This document shows positions 50,178 to 58,708 of a stretch of DNA of 64,000 nucleotides, in pieces (position 1 is the first letter of the stretch; the number at the start of each line of letters is the position of its first letter). Position numbers and translations under genes: made by a program. The stretch comes from Neoalteromonas facilis (GTDB lineage: Bacteria; Pseudomonadota; Gammaproteobacteria; Enterobacterales; Alteromonadaceae), in NCBI RefSeq assembly GCF_002807665.1, contig NZ_PEAY01000002.1, positions 372,001 through 436,000 of the forward strand, in the 5' to 3' direction. A model generated the notes under the pieces. That model was not told where the DNA came from. It searched no databases and saw only the letters and a list, made by a program, of their open reading frames with translations.

Positions 50178-51311
50178 ATGATCTCCGTGAGGCGATCATT
50201 GGTGCTTTTTAGTGTCTGTCTTTCAGTAGTATTATCTGTACATGGGCAAGAGCCATCAGAACAAGATCTGGAGCAGATCCAACAGCAGATAAAGCAAACA
50301 CAGGAGCAGCTTAAGGAAAAGCAAGCACAAGCAAGGCGTTTAGAGGCACAACTGAGAGAGGCTGAAATTGCGATCTCAACTACGGCGAAAGCGTTAGCGG
50401 ATACCCAAGCTGATTTGAATGAGAACCAGCAAAAGCAAGCGGAATTGGCGCAACAAAAACAACAGCTTGAGCAGCAAATTGCACAGCAACAATCACAACT
50501 TGCGGCGCAAATAAAAAGTGCCTTCATGGCGGGCAATTACGATTACGCCAAAATGTTATTAAACCAACAAGATGCGGCAAAGTTTGAACGTGTCCTGAGT
50601 TATTACCAATATGTCAGTGAGGCCCGTCGCCAGTCGATCGAAAAGTTCCGTATCGATATCAGTGCATTAGAGCAAGTAAACCAGCAGTTGCAAAACACGA
50701 TTGCGAGGTTGAACGAATTACGAGAACAGCAACAACAGCAACAAAAAGCCTTGGCCTCACAACAACAGTCGCGTGAAGCCACATTGAGTGCATTAAATCG
50801 CTCCATGGAAACGGATGCAGAGCGGGTCGAGCAATTACAAGCCAGTGCGCAGGCGTTACTTGATGCGATTGAACAAGCGCGAGAAAGAGCAGAGCAGCAA
50901 CCTACAGAACTGGATGGTCTTAACCACCGCAAGGGGCAGTTAGCGATGCCCGCTGAAGGGCGCTTTAGGCGATTGTTTGGTGACCGTCGACAAGGCAGTG
51001 TGCGCTGGACAGGCGTCATTATTGAAGGCAGCGAAGGCAGCCAGATCAGTGCTATACATCAAGGGCGGGTGCTCTATGCGGATTGGTTAAAAGGCTTTGG
51101 GCTTGTCACGATCATTGATCATGGTGAGGGGTTTATGAGTGTATATGGTCATAGCCAAGCATTGTTAACCCAACCTGGAGATTTAGTCACCGCTGGGCAA
51201 ATCATTGGTTTGGTGGGACGCAGCGGAGGACAAGATAGCCCGAATTTGTACTTCGAGATACGCCATAAGGGCAAAGCCCTTAACCCCAGTGCATGGTTAA
51301 AATGGCGATAA
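50178..51311 (+). CDS. envC: Murein hydrolase activator EnvC
   Basis: Periplasmic activator of the amidases AmiA and AmiB at division. 377 residues from ATG 50178, chosen because it gives a normal signal peptide (ISVRRSLVLFSVCLSVVLSVHG); an ATG at 50121 is in frame. Residues 25-240 are Gln-rich coiled coil; the C-terminal LytM domain (about 255-377) includes VYGHSQALLTQPGDLV and SPNLYFEIRHKGKALNPSAWL. The metal ligand motif HxxxD of active LytM enzymes is absent, as expected for a regulatory EnvC. Confidence 0.92.
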   Translation: MISVRRSLVLFSVCLSVVLSVHGQEPSEQDLEQIQQQIKQTQEQLKEKQAQARRLEAQLREAEIAISTTAKALADTQADLNENQQKQAELAQQKQQLEQQIAQQQSQLAAQIKSAFMAGNYDYAKMLLNQQDAAKFERVLSYYQYVSEARRQSIEKFRIDISALEQVNQQLQNTIARLNELREQQQQQQKALASQQQSREATLSALNRSMETDAERVEQLQASAQALLDAIEQARERAEQQPTELDGLNHRKGQLAMPAEGRFRRLFGDRRQGSVRWTGVIIEGSEGSQISAIHQGRVLYADWLKGFGLVTIIDHGEGFMSVYGHSQALLTQPGDLVTAGQIIGLVGRSGGQDSPNLYFEIRHKGKALNPSAWLKWR

Positions 51312-51336
51312 CGCTTTTGCGATTAAGAAATTCATT

Positions 51337-52227
51337 GTGAGTTCGCATTTGTGGCCAAGCGTTGTTATTCTATCTAAAAAAATAAAGACTTTATCCGTGC
51401 GCGCATTCGTTTACATCTTAATTTTAATGTCTCAGGCAATCGTTGCGCAGTCGGTATATGCGGCTGACGAGCCCAAAGTCGCCCTTATTATAGATGATAT
51501 GGGGTATCGCAAGTCGGATGAGAAAGCATTTGAACTGCCCCGTCATGTGACACTTTCTATCCTGCCGCATACGGCAAAATCGACTCAGTTTTCACAAAAA
51601 GCCCAACAGCAAGGCCGAGTGGTCATGTTGCATCTGCCAATGGAAACGCTTCAGCCAAGAACCTTAGGCCCGGGGGCATTATTAGCATCGATGGACAGCG
51701 GGTTTATGCTGCAGACGTTTGAATCTGCGCTGGAATCTGTACCTCATGCGATTGGGGTCAACAATCATATGGGGAGTAAACTGACCCAACTCAGTTTGCC
51801 GATGAAAACCTTGATGGGAGCGCTCGAAAAACGCGGTTTATTCTTTATCGATAGCCGTACAACGCGTTACAGCAAAGCGTTCAATATCGCGAATGAATAC
51901 GGTGTTCCAGCCTTGCAACGCAAAGTGTTTTTGGATCACAACATCAATGAGCACGAGATAAACCAGCAGTTTGACCGTTTGTTACGCTTAGCACATAAAT
52001 ATGGTGAAGCGGTTGGCATTGGACACCCCCACCCCGAAACGTTACGAGTACTGAAAAGTCGCCTTGCTGAACAGTCAGATGTCGACTTTGTGTCGGTTAC
52101 GGATTTATTAACTCAATACTCTCCTCGATTGGCCGCGAGTGAACAACAAAATGGGCCAGTAGCGGACGAGTTTTCTGAGTCAAAAGACTCAACAAATCAG
52201 CAGGTTGAGTTGTCGCCCTCAAATTAA
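51337..52227 (+). CDS. Divergent polysaccharide deacetylase (YibQ family)
   Basis: 296 residues from GTG 51337, 25 bp after envC. A signal sequence or anchor about 20-42 (VRAFVYILILMSQAIVAQSVYA), then the deacetylase core: VALIIDDMGYRKSD, LSILPHTAKS, VMLHLPMETLQP, NNHMGSKLTQ and FIDSRTT. The double Asp after IIDD and the His of NNHMGS agree with the YibQ/DUF610 family. Activity unproven; a cell-envelope role is implied by the envC neighbour. The last ~40 residues are a low-complexity Ser/Gln/Asn tail. Confidence 0.88.
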   Translation: MSSHLWPSVVILSKKIKTLSVRAFVYILILMSQAIVAQSVYAADEPKVALIIDDMGYRKSDEKAFELPRHVTLSILPHTAKSTQFSQKAQQQGRVVMLHLPMETLQPRTLGPGALLASMDSGFMLQTFESALESVPHAIGVNNHMGSKLTQLSLPMKTLMGALEKRGLFFIDSRTTRYSKAFNIANEYGVPALQRKVFLDHNINEHEINQQFDRLLRLAHKYGEAVGIGHPHPETLRVLKSRLAEQSDVDFVSVTDLLTQYSPRLAASEQQNGPVADEFSESKDSTNQQVELSPSN

Positions 52228-52248
52228 ACTTTTCCCAATCTTTGTTTT

Positions 52249-52261
52249 GTTATATTATAAC
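52249..52261. promoter_or_regulatory. Zur-box-like palindrome GTTATATTATAAC
   Basis: A 13-bp palindrome (GTTATA-T-TATAAC) preceded by T, giving TGTTATATTATAAC. It matches the core of the gammaproteobacterial Zur operator (ATGTTATA-W-TATAACAT). It lies 40 bp upstream of the merC-like gene, exactly where a repressor site would overlap its promoter. Known Zur site; occupancy here is inference. Confidence 0.7.
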
Positions 52262-52300
52262 GTCTCTGTGATAAGTTATATGTGAGCGAAACAAAAAGCT

Positions 52301-52726
52301 GTGTCAGATCAAACGCGATTATTAATGGACAAATTGGGCATCTGGGTGTCTGGGCTGTGTGCTATACACTGCCTTGCGTTACCGCTATTGCTTCCCATTG
52401 CACCCTTAGTCGCGAGTTCATTTGTTGCAGAAGCATGGTTTGAACGCAGTATTTTAACATTGTCATTGTTGGTTGGTTTCAGCGCCTTGACCATTGGTTA
52501 TTTTCGTTACCATCGGAAAACCTACCCTGTGTATGCGTTAATCGCTGGCGGCTTAATTTATTGGTACAAGGACATGTTCGGCGAGCAATATGAGCCTTTT
52601 ACGATTGCAGTGGGGGCTGGCCTCATTATCACCGCCCATGTGATGAATTTAAAATTGTGTAAGGCATACAAGCATCGCAGCAACACCTGTGAAGAAGCGG
52701 CGCTACCCGCGGGCTCTAAATTTTAG
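52301..52726 (+). CDS. MerC-domain inner-membrane protein
   Basis: 141 residues from a GTG start. About four membrane helices; the first contains CAIHCLALPLL, whose Cys-x-x-His-Cys is the metal-handling motif of MerC mercury transporters. Many marine MerC-like proteins are not in mer operons. A zinc uptake or storage role is plausible from the Zur-type box upstream, and no mer genes are near. Its stop is 1 bp from the stop of the convergent glycerophosphodiesterase. Confidence 0.82.
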   Translation: MSDQTRLLMDKLGIWVSGLCAIHCLALPLLLPIAPLVASSFVAEAWFERSILTLSLLVGFSALTIGYFRYHRKTYPVYALIAGGLIYWYKDMFGEQYEPFTIAVGAGLIITAHVMNLKLCKAYKHRSNTCEEAALPAGSKF

Positions 52727-52727
52727 T

Positions 52728-53444
52728 TCAGCGTAATGCCTGAATAATGTTTGTCGCGCTTACGGGGTAGTTTGCGAAAATCGCGTCTACGCCAAGCCTA
52801 TACAACCATTCAATATCGTCTATCTCATCTACTGTGAACACGGCCACTTTTACACCGCGGCTGTGTGCATCGTTAACAATAGCCTGATTCACCACATCGA
52901 TGTCGATACCCAAATAGCCACACTCAAGCGCTTGAGCCTCAAGTGCCAAACCAACTGGCATTGAAGCCGTTAGCCATCCACGCTGATAAGGTAAATGTTG
53001 TTGTTGAGCCTCATACAATACCAGGTGATTAAATGACGACAGTAATATCTGATGGTTTTTAAGTTCAGGGGGGCAATGGGTTTGAATGTAGGAGTGCAAG
53101 TGCGCTACAGAGCGTATAGCTTTAACTTCAATATTGAGTACTTTGTCTTGCCAATCTAGCGCTAACACGTCAGAAAGTTTAGGGACTTTTTGTGGTTCGT
53201 CGAGGTGATGCCCCGCGCTTAACTGATCAATTTGATCCAAAGTGACCTGATCGATGCGAATTTTTTCGCCTGTCGTGCGTGTTAGCCAACGGTCATGCAT
53301 GAGTATGTAGTCGTCTTCGACCTGAAAAATATCGATTTCAACGCCAAAAACAGGAGCGGTTAGCGCGAGATTAATTGAGGCAAGTGTATTTTCCGGAGCG
53401 TGTCCACTTGCGCCTCTGTGCGCGAGTACTTGCATGAGCTTCAA
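52728..53444 (-). CDS. Glycerophosphodiester phosphodiesterase
   Basis: Cytoplasmic UgpQ-type enzyme hydrolysing glycerophosphodiesters to glycerol-3-phosphate. 238 residues. Catalytic and metal residues are visible in LAHRGASGHAPENT, VEIDIFQVEDDYILMHD and the Mg-binding NIEVK; C-terminal VFTVDEIDDIEWLYRLGVDAIFANYP is standard. It lies 24 bp downstream of the EamA gene; with psd upstream, it fits phospholipid turnover. Confidence 0.92.
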   Translation of the reverse strand: MKLMQVLAHRGASGHAPENTLASINLALTAPVFGVEIDIFQVEDDYILMHDRWLTRTTGEKIRIDQVTLDQIDQLSAGHHLDEPQKVPKLSDVLALDWQDKVLNIEVKAIRSVAHLHSYIQTHCPPELKNHQILLSSFNHLVLYEAQQQHLPYQRGWLTASMPVGLALEAQALECGYLGIDIDVVNQAIVNDAHSRGVKVAVFTVDEIDDIEWLYRLGVDAIFANYPVSATNIIQALR

Positions 53445-53468
53445 ACTCCACGCGTGATGTGCGCTAGG

Positions 53469-54347
53469 CTAGCGTTCACACGTCTGTGCTGGTCGATGGT
53501 GAGCATTCAATGTTTCGTATATAGATGCTGATACCACCAAAATACCACCAATTAGGGTAGACAAACTAGGGTTTTCGTTAAGTACTAAGATAGCCAAAAT
53601 AACCCCGTAAAAGGGTTGCATGCAGGCAATCAACGAAAATGTTTTCGCCCTGAGGTGTTGCAAGCTAGCCGCGACTAACGCATGCGGCAAAGCTGTTAAC
53701 AGGCTGCCTAGCACCAACAGTTGGATCCAAAGTGTGGCATCTGCGGCATAAAATTCCGGTGATACAAACAGGACCAAACAAAGGCAGACTACTAAAATCT
53801 GATAAAACATCGTTTTTGCGCCACCGTAGTGAGCGAAGTACTTGCGATGCAGGATATTTCTCAGTGCGTAGAGGCATGCAGAACCAATTCCAATTAAAAC
53901 ACCCAGCGTTGTGTTATCGGATAGGTCAGGGGCGGGAACAATCAGATAAATTCCTAACAGGACGACCAGGCCACTGACGATGTCTTGCCACGCTAACTGA
54001 AACTTCTCAAAAAATGGCTCTATAAGCACGGTGATTACTGGGAATGTGAACAGCGCGATCATGCCAACAGATACGCCGGCATATTGCATTGCAGCGAAAT
54101 AACTGGACCAATGCGCAGCCATTAAAACGCCTAAGCCCGTAGCAATGATATAACAGCGTCTGGAGTCCAACTTAAATGACGAGCGTGATGCTAGCATGAA
54201 CATGAGCAATGCAATGCAGGCAAAAAGCGAACGACCAAAGGTAATGTCGATGGCATTGAGCGGAATTAAGATGGAGAAGAGTGACGCTGCACTTAACAGA
54301 ATAACTGTTACATGCAGCGACAAGAGACTGCGCTTGACCGGATCCAT
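53469..54347 (-). CDS. EamA-family (DMT) transporter
   Basis: 292 residues, about ten membrane helices in two EamA repeats (first VTVILLSAASLFSILIPLNAI, second from GVLIGIGSACLYALRN). Substrate unknown; the family exports metabolites or amino acids. It starts 5 nt after the psd stop in the same direction, suggesting one transcript psd-EamA-ugpQ. Confidence 0.88.
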   Translation of the reverse strand: MDPVKRSLLSLHVTVILLSAASLFSILIPLNAIDITFGRSLFACIALLMFMLASRSSFKLDSRRCYIIATGLGVLMAAHWSSYFAAMQYAGVSVGMIALFTFPVITVLIEPFFEKFQLAWQDIVSGLVVLLGIYLIVPAPDLSDNTTLGVLIGIGSACLYALRNILHRKYFAHYGGAKTMFYQILVVCLCLVLFVSPEFYAADATLWIQLLVLGSLLTALPHALVAASLQHLRAKTFSLIACMQPFYGVILAILVLNENPSLSTLIGGILVVSASIYETLNAHHRPAQTCER

Positions 54348-54352
54348 GGGCT

Positions 54353-55222
54353 TTATTGTTCGCCCGCTATTCTCGCAAAGGGAGTACCTAGTCGAGTTAC
54401 ATCACCTGCTGACATAGGTTCGAGGTTAATTTTACCGGGTTCAAAACAGGCCACGATTGTAGAGCCAAGTTTAAACAAGCCCATTTCTTCGCCCTTTTTC
54501 AGTGTGATCGCGCTGTCAGGGTTTTCGCTATCATATTGCCAATGCACGACGTTAAGACCGGCCGGTGGTGTTACTGTACCAGCCCAAACAGTGGCGATGC
54601 TTGCGACGATCGTAGCGCCCACTAATACGATTGCCATTTTACCGACTGAAGTATCAAATATTGCGACCACGCGCTCATTTCTGGCAAATAAACCAGGTAC
54701 GTTTTCTGCGGTCAGCGGGTTTACCGAAAATAAATCTCCTGGCACGTAAATCATATCCGTCAATACGCCGTCTAACGGCATATGGATACGATGGTAATCG
54801 CGAGGTGATAGATAAATCGTGGCAAAATCCCCGTTTTTAAACGGTTTGGCTATGTCTGGATTGCCACCTAACAAGGCGGTTAAACTGTAGTCATGGCCCT
54901 TGGCCTGAAAAATCGCGTCATCACGAATGTTGCCCAATTGACTCACGGTTCCATCTACCGCATGTACTAATACATTCTCATCTTCATCTATTGGACGCGC
55001 ACCTGCTTTTAGTTCGCGGGTGAAAAAGGCGTTGAAGGTTTTATAGTGTTCAGGATTGGGTTCTGCCGCTTCACTCATGTCGACATTGAACTGTTTAATA
55101 AACAGTTTAATTAAGGTGGTTGTTAGCTTGCCAGCATTTGCCGCAGCGAGCGATCCTACCAAACGCGATATCAAATGCTTAGGCAAAATGTACTGCACAT
55201 TAACTTTGAACCAATTGATCAC
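54353..55222 (-). CDS. psd: Phosphatidylserine decarboxylase proenzyme
   Basis: Makes phosphatidylethanolamine. 289 residues from GTG 55222, starting [19 protein letters not shown], which aligns position by position with remembered family N-termini of the LNSFKLSLQYILPK type. A Shine-Dalgarno GGAG lies 10 nt upstream. An ATG at 55261 adds 13 residues and is rejected. The self-cleavage site LGST is in [12 protein letters not shown] near the C-terminus (pyruvoyl Ser). The catalytic [11 protein letters not shown] is present. Confidence 0.93.
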   Translation of the reverse strand: MINWFKVNVQYILPKHLISRLVGSLAAANAGKLTTTLIKLFIKQFNVDMSEAAEPNPEHYKTFNAFFTRELKAGARPIDEDENVLVHAVDGTVSQLGNIRDDAIFQAKGHDYSLTALLGGNPDIAKPFKNGDFATIYLSPRDYHRIHMPLDGVLTDMIYVPGDLFSVNPLTAENVPGLFARNERVVAIFDTSVGKMAIVLVGATIVASIATVWAGTVTPPAGLNVVHWQYDSENPDSAITLKKGEEMGLFKLGSTIVACFEPGKINLEPMSAGDVTRLGTPFARIAGEQ

Positions 55223-55318
55223 CGAAAAAATCTCCAAGAAAAAATCCGGTGAATTGTACACTATTCTATCGTGTGCAATAGGAATTTAGTGGAATGAGCC
55301 AGTTCAGAACGCTATATC

Positions 55319-56368
55319 TTATTGTTTACCGGGCTTTTGCGCATGACTTGGCCGGCTTTCATCTAAGTTGGCCAATATTTTGTGGTAACTATCAAACCGC
55401 AATTGAGATATCTTCCCTTCCTCAACAGCCTCTCTGATCAGGCAACCAGGATCATGCAAATGTTTACAATCACGGAACTTGCAACCACCCAGGTAATCTC
55501 TAAATTCGACAAAACCTTGTGTTATTTGCTCCACAGGAAGGTGCCATAGTCCAAACTCTCTGACCCCAGGTGAATCGATGAGATCGCCACCGGATGGAAA
55601 ATGCAATAGTTTTGCGGTTGTGGTTGTGTGCTGACCCAATCCGGAGGTGTCTGATATTTCTCCGGTAAGTTCATCATCTGCTTCGGGCAGCAATACGTTA
55701 ATTAAGCTTGACTTACCTACACCGCTTTGCCCAACAAAGACGCTGACTTTGTGATTCAATATGGTTTGTAATGGAGTAAGGCCATCTTCAGTTTTGCAAC
55801 TGGTGAAAACGACGGGATAACCTAGGTCTTTGTATAGTTGCAGTTGTTCGTGCAAGGCTTGTTGTTCGTCATCGCTGAGTAAATCCATTTTATTGATAAC
55901 GATTACTGCAGGGATACGGGTGTCTTCACATGCTACCAAATAGCGATCGATGATATGAGTGGATAGCTCTGGCTTGATCGAACTGACAATAATAATTTGA
56001 TCAATATTGGCTGCTATGGGTTTGATACCATCATAGAAGTCAGGGCGTGTAAGTACAGTTTTGCGATCGTGCACGGCTTCAATAACACCTTCCAAGCCGC
56101 CAGCACTATCCTGACCTGTGCTAACTTCGACGCGGTCGCCACAAACCACCGAATCGACACTTCGTCGAATATGGCAGCGAAGCGTATTACCATGCTCAAT
56201 TTCCACATCGGCATGCTGTCCAAACCGGCCAATCACAGTTCCTGAGATCAGTGGTTCGCCATTGTGCTGCACTGTGGGGTCAGTCTTACTGCGTTGCTCA
56301 AGTCGACGTGTTCGATTGGCGCTGATGCGTCTTTTTTGTTGGTGGGTTAAATGCCGCTTTTTCTTCAC
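55319..56368 (-). CDS. rsgA: Ribosome small-subunit-dependent GTPase A
   Basis: Late 30S assembly factor; circularly permuted GTPase. 349 residues. An OB-fold N-terminus; G4 NKMD before G1 [10 protein letters not shown] and G3 DSPG; the C-terminal zinc knuckle [14 protein letters not shown]. Located beside psd and opposite orn, the same context as in E. coli. Confidence 0.96.
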   Translation of the reverse strand: MKKKRHLTHQQKRRISANRTRRLEQRSKTDPTVQHNGEPLISGTVIGRFGQHADVEIEHGNTLRCHIRRSVDSVVCGDRVEVSTGQDSAGGLEGVIEAVHDRKTVLTRPDFYDGIKPIAANIDQIIIVSSIKPELSTHIIDRYLVACEDTRIPAVIVINKMDLLSDDEQQALHEQLQLYKDLGYPVVFTSCKTEDGLTPLQTILNHKVSVFVGQSGVGKSSLINVLLPEADDELTGEISDTSGLGQHTTTTAKLLHFPSGGDLIDSPGVREFGLWHLPVEQITQGFVEFRDYLGGCKFRDCKHLHDPGCLIREAVEEGKISQLRFDSYHKILANLDESRPSHAQKPGKQ

Positions 56369-56467
56369 TGGCTTCTAATCGTTGGCGTATTTGCTTAGTC
56401 ATGTTACCGTTTGCGGCTGCGAAGTGCCATGATTTAATGGGTTTAATCCTTCTTTTTGAGAGCCGAC

Positions 56468-57013
56468 ATGAAAATAAGTGATAAGAATTTAGTCTGGATA
56501 GATATGGAAATGACAGGTCTGGATCCGGAAACCTGTGTTGTGTTGGAAATCGCTACCATAGTCACTGATCCTGAATTAAACATTATTGCCGAGGGGCCTG
56601 TCATTGCAGTGCATCAACCGGATGAAATTTTGGACAATATGGACCCTTGGTGTGTTGAAACCCACGGTAAAACGGGGTTAACCGCACGTTGCCGTGAAAG
56701 CCAAATTAATGTTGATGAGGCGGCTAAGCAAACTATCGCCTTCCTTGAACACTACGTGCCTAAAGGCAAGTCTCCATTGTGTGGAAACTCTATTGGGCAA
56801 GATCGTCGTTTTATGGTGAAGTATATGCCTGAACTGGAAGATTACTTTCACTACCGTAACGTAGATGTAAGCACCATCAAGGAGTTGGTTGCCCGTTGGA
56901 AACCCGAGGCATTAGATGGATTTAAGAAAAAAAATGTGCATCTGGCCTTAGACGATATTCGTGAGTCTATTGATGAGCTTAAGTTTTACCGCGAGAAAGT
57001 GTTTTCGATTTAA
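56468..57013 (+). CDS. orn: Oligoribonuclease
   Basis: DEDDh exonuclease degrading 2-5-nt RNAs and pGpG. 181 residues from ATG 56468, supported by GAGAG upstream; an earlier frame start at 56456 is less likely. Motifs: [12 protein letters not shown] (first Asp-Glu), [13 protein letters not shown] near the C-terminus, and [11 protein letters not shown]. Divergent from rsgA, with a terminator just downstream. Confidence 0.97.
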   Translation: MKISDKNLVWIDMEMTGLDPETCVVLEIATIVTDPELNIIAEGPVIAVHQPDEILDNMDPWCVETHGKTGLTARCRESQINVDEAAKQTIAFLEHYVPKGKSPLCGNSIGQDRRFMVKYMPELEDYFHYRNVDVSTIKELVARWKPEALDGFKKKNVHLALDDIRESIDELKFYREKVFSI

Positions 57014-57025
57014 GCGCAAATATTG

Positions 57026-57064
57026 TTGAACGGTTGATTTTTAGCCGTTCAATGAACTTTTTTT
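57026..57064 (+). terminator. Rho-independent terminator after orn
   Basis: Stem TTGAACGGTT / AGCCGTTCAA (57026-57035 and 57043-57052; one G-U) with a 7-base loop, followed by T7 at 57058-57064. It separates orn from the tRNA transcription unit. Confidence 0.88.
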
Positions 57065-57074
57065 GAAAATTCGG

Positions 57075-57102
57075 TTGCGCTTGGTCATTTTTTTTGTAAA
57101 AT
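57075..57102 (+). promoter_or_regulatory. Promoter of tRNA-Gly
   Basis: TTGCGC (57075-57080) and TAAAAT (57097-57102) with a 16-bp spacer, followed by the G/C-rich discriminator GCGCACC. Such discriminators are typical of stringently controlled stable-RNA promoters. The tRNA starts 33 bp after the -10. Confidence 0.7.
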
Positions 57103-57134
57103 GCGCACCTCTTCGAAAGAAGCAGTCCTAAAAA

Positions 57135-57289
<155 letters not shown>

Positions 57290-57387
57290 GAGTCTCGTTT
57301 CCCGCTCCAAATTTTCTAGTTTTATCCATTTCTCAAGTATTCGACAGTACACGACCCCAAGGGACGCGACCGAGTGTCGGCTTGTGC
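57290..57387 (+). repeat. tRNA-tail tandem repeat, copy 2 (98 bp)
   Basis: Direct repeat of 57191-57289 with about six substitutions and a one-base deletion (three G in place of four). The first 65 positions differ at one site only, and the tRNA tail is identical including CCA. Only the 3' quarter of the tRNA is present, so there is no second functional tRNA here. Confidence 0.85.
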
Positions 57388-57491
57388 GAAACAATCGACG
57401 TTATCCACGTGGCTAAACGATGTTGCTTTACTCAATTGCAATATTGACCATTTCACCGTAAAGTTAACTGGTCTAACCAGAGGGTGATTTT

Positions 57492-57983
57492 ATGGCGGCT
57501 GTAAATCCGTTACGCAATTTTGTGTTGAAAGTTAATCAATATCCAACATGGCTGAGTAGTCGGTTAATGACGTGGATGTTCAGGTTCAAAGTCAAACTGA
57601 CTGGAACGGTGGGCATCGAGATACTGGAGACCGATCTTAAACGCGTCGTTTTTCGTCAAAAAAACCGTAAGAAAGTACAAAACCATATAGGCAGCGTGCA
57701 TGCCGCAGGCATGGCATTGTTGGCTGAATCTGCAACAGGATTTATTGTTGGGACTAATCTTCCGGGCGATAAATTGCCTTTGATTAAAAACATGAATCTT
57801 AGCTACGTAAAAAGAGCTACTGGGGATATGCAAGCCGTCGCAGAATTAACGGATGAGCAAATTCAACAGCTTAAGACTGAAGACAAAGGTGAAGTGACGG
57901 TAAAAGTCATGGTAACCGATGCGATGGGGATTGAGCCGGTACTGTGTGAAATGGTCTGGGCTTGGGTTCCAAAAAACAAATAA
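57492..57983 (+). CDS. DUF4442 hotdog-fold protein
   Basis: 163 residues, preceded by AGAGGGTG as Shine-Dalgarno. The segment QNHIGSVHAAGMALLAESATGFIVGTNLP resembles the helix of hotdog-fold acyl-CoA thioesterases. Matches DUF4442; substrate unknown. No signal peptide. It is followed by the maoP promoter, so it probably has its own transcript or shares the end of one from upstream. Confidence 0.75.
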   Translation: MAAVNPLRNFVLKVNQYPTWLSSRLMTWMFRFKVKLTGTVGIEILETDLKRVVFRQKNRKKVQNHIGSVHAAGMALLAESATGFIVGTNLPGDKLPLIKNMNLSYVKRATGDMQAVAELTDEQIQQLKTEDKGEVTVKVMVTDAMGIEPVLCEMVWAWVPKNK

Positions 57984-58030
57984 AAAACAAAGACCTATAA
58001 TCGTCACATAAATTTAATGAAAAGTTCGTT

Positions 58031-58059
58031 TGACAGCAGCGAATTTTCGCCATAAAAAG
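58031..58059 (+). promoter_or_regulatory. Sigma-70 promoter of maoP with internal palindrome
   Basis: Perfect -35 TTGACA (58031-58036), 17-bp spacer, -10 TAAAAA (58054-58059). Within the spacer lies the 12-bp palindrome GCGAA-TT-TTCGC (58040-58051), a possible operator. It is 46 bp upstream of the maoP start. Confidence 0.7.
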
Positions 58060-58104
58060 CAAAACTACAATCTGTTCCTAACCTAAACGTGGATGGTTAT
58101 TGTT

Positions 58105-58479
58105 ATGGCGAATTTAACTCGACTCGATTTGCTAAAACGTATGTTCAGTGATCCTAAAAATTACCCTTACGGATTTTCTCGCTCTGGTGATTTCTCTATT
58201 AACGAAAGCAAAGCGCTCAGCCAATACGGTTGTCTGATGGCTGCGCTGGTTGACGGAAAAATTGCACCAGAGACGGATGAAGATAACGCGTTTCTTGCTG
58301 CGGCGTATGGGAAAGCCGAACCTGAGGACATTATGTCTCGGGCGTGGGTCAAATATCAGAAGCGCATTAATCGTCCGAAAATGGGCAATATTTATGGATC
58401 AAGTAAAGTCAGCAGCAGCGATGATGCTGATGACACTATAGATGATGTTGAAGATTCAGATATCGTTATCGACGATTAG
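58105..58479 (+). CDS. maoP: MaoP-like macrodomain Ori protein (DUF413, YifE)
   Basis: 124 residues from ATG 58105. The block NYPYGFSRSGDFSINESKAL and RAWVKYQKRINRPK match the DUF413 family of E. coli MaoP/YifE, which acts with the maoS DNA site to organise the Ori macrodomain. Ends in an acidic Asp/Ser tail. It is just upstream of ilvI; in E. coli yifE also neighbours ilv genes, though of the ilvG type. Confidence 0.85.
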   Translation: MANLTRLDLLKRMFSDPKNYPYGFSRSGDFSINESKALSQYGCLMAALVDGKIAPETDEDNAFLAAAYGKAEPEDIMSRAWVKYQKRINRPKMGNIYGSSKVSSSDDADDTIDDVEDSDIVIDD

Positions 58480-58519
58480 GATCTTTGACCTAAAAACTTG
58501 TAAATAAATTGTAAAAAAT

Positions 58520-58554
58520 ACCTAAAAGCGCAAAGTTTACGTGTGCTTTTAGGT
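58520..58554 (+). terminator. Hairpin between maoP and ilvI (possible terminator)
   Basis: Arms ACCTAAAAGCGCA (58520-58532) and TGTGCTTTTAGGT (58542-58554) pair over 13 bp with one G-U, around a 9-base loop. The tail TGTTTATCC is not a clean T run, so it may be a weak terminator or an mRNA structure. Confidence 0.45.
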
Positions 58555-58568
58555 TGTTTATCCTAAAA

Positions 58569-58619
58569 ATGACGTATTTTGAGATACGTCCCTCACTATT
58601 ATTCTCTTCGTTGTTTTAA
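58569..58619 (+). other. Possible 16-codon leader peptide before ilvI
   Basis: An in-frame ATG-to-TAA of 16 codons ([16 protein letters not shown]) with four Leu and one Ile. It overlaps a 7-bp inverted repeat GACGTAT/ATACGTC (58571-58577, 58584-58590). There is no clear Shine-Dalgarno and no terminator hairpin with T run after it, only CTGAAAA/TTTTCAG at 58658-58675. It could be an attenuator leader, but evidence is thin. Confidence 0.2.
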
Positions 58620-58708
58620 TACCACTATCTCATCGGTATAGTCGGTCGCGTGTACAGCTGAAAATGGTTTTTCAGGACTATGAAATAACAACCGTAGGAG
58701 ATTACTTT

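Noticed and set aside
52724-52730. Tail-to-tail stops 1 bp apart (merC and glycerophosphodiesterase) without a terminator
   Set aside because: Overlapping convergent ends are common in compact genomes; the same occurs at 60921-60924 and near 24500.
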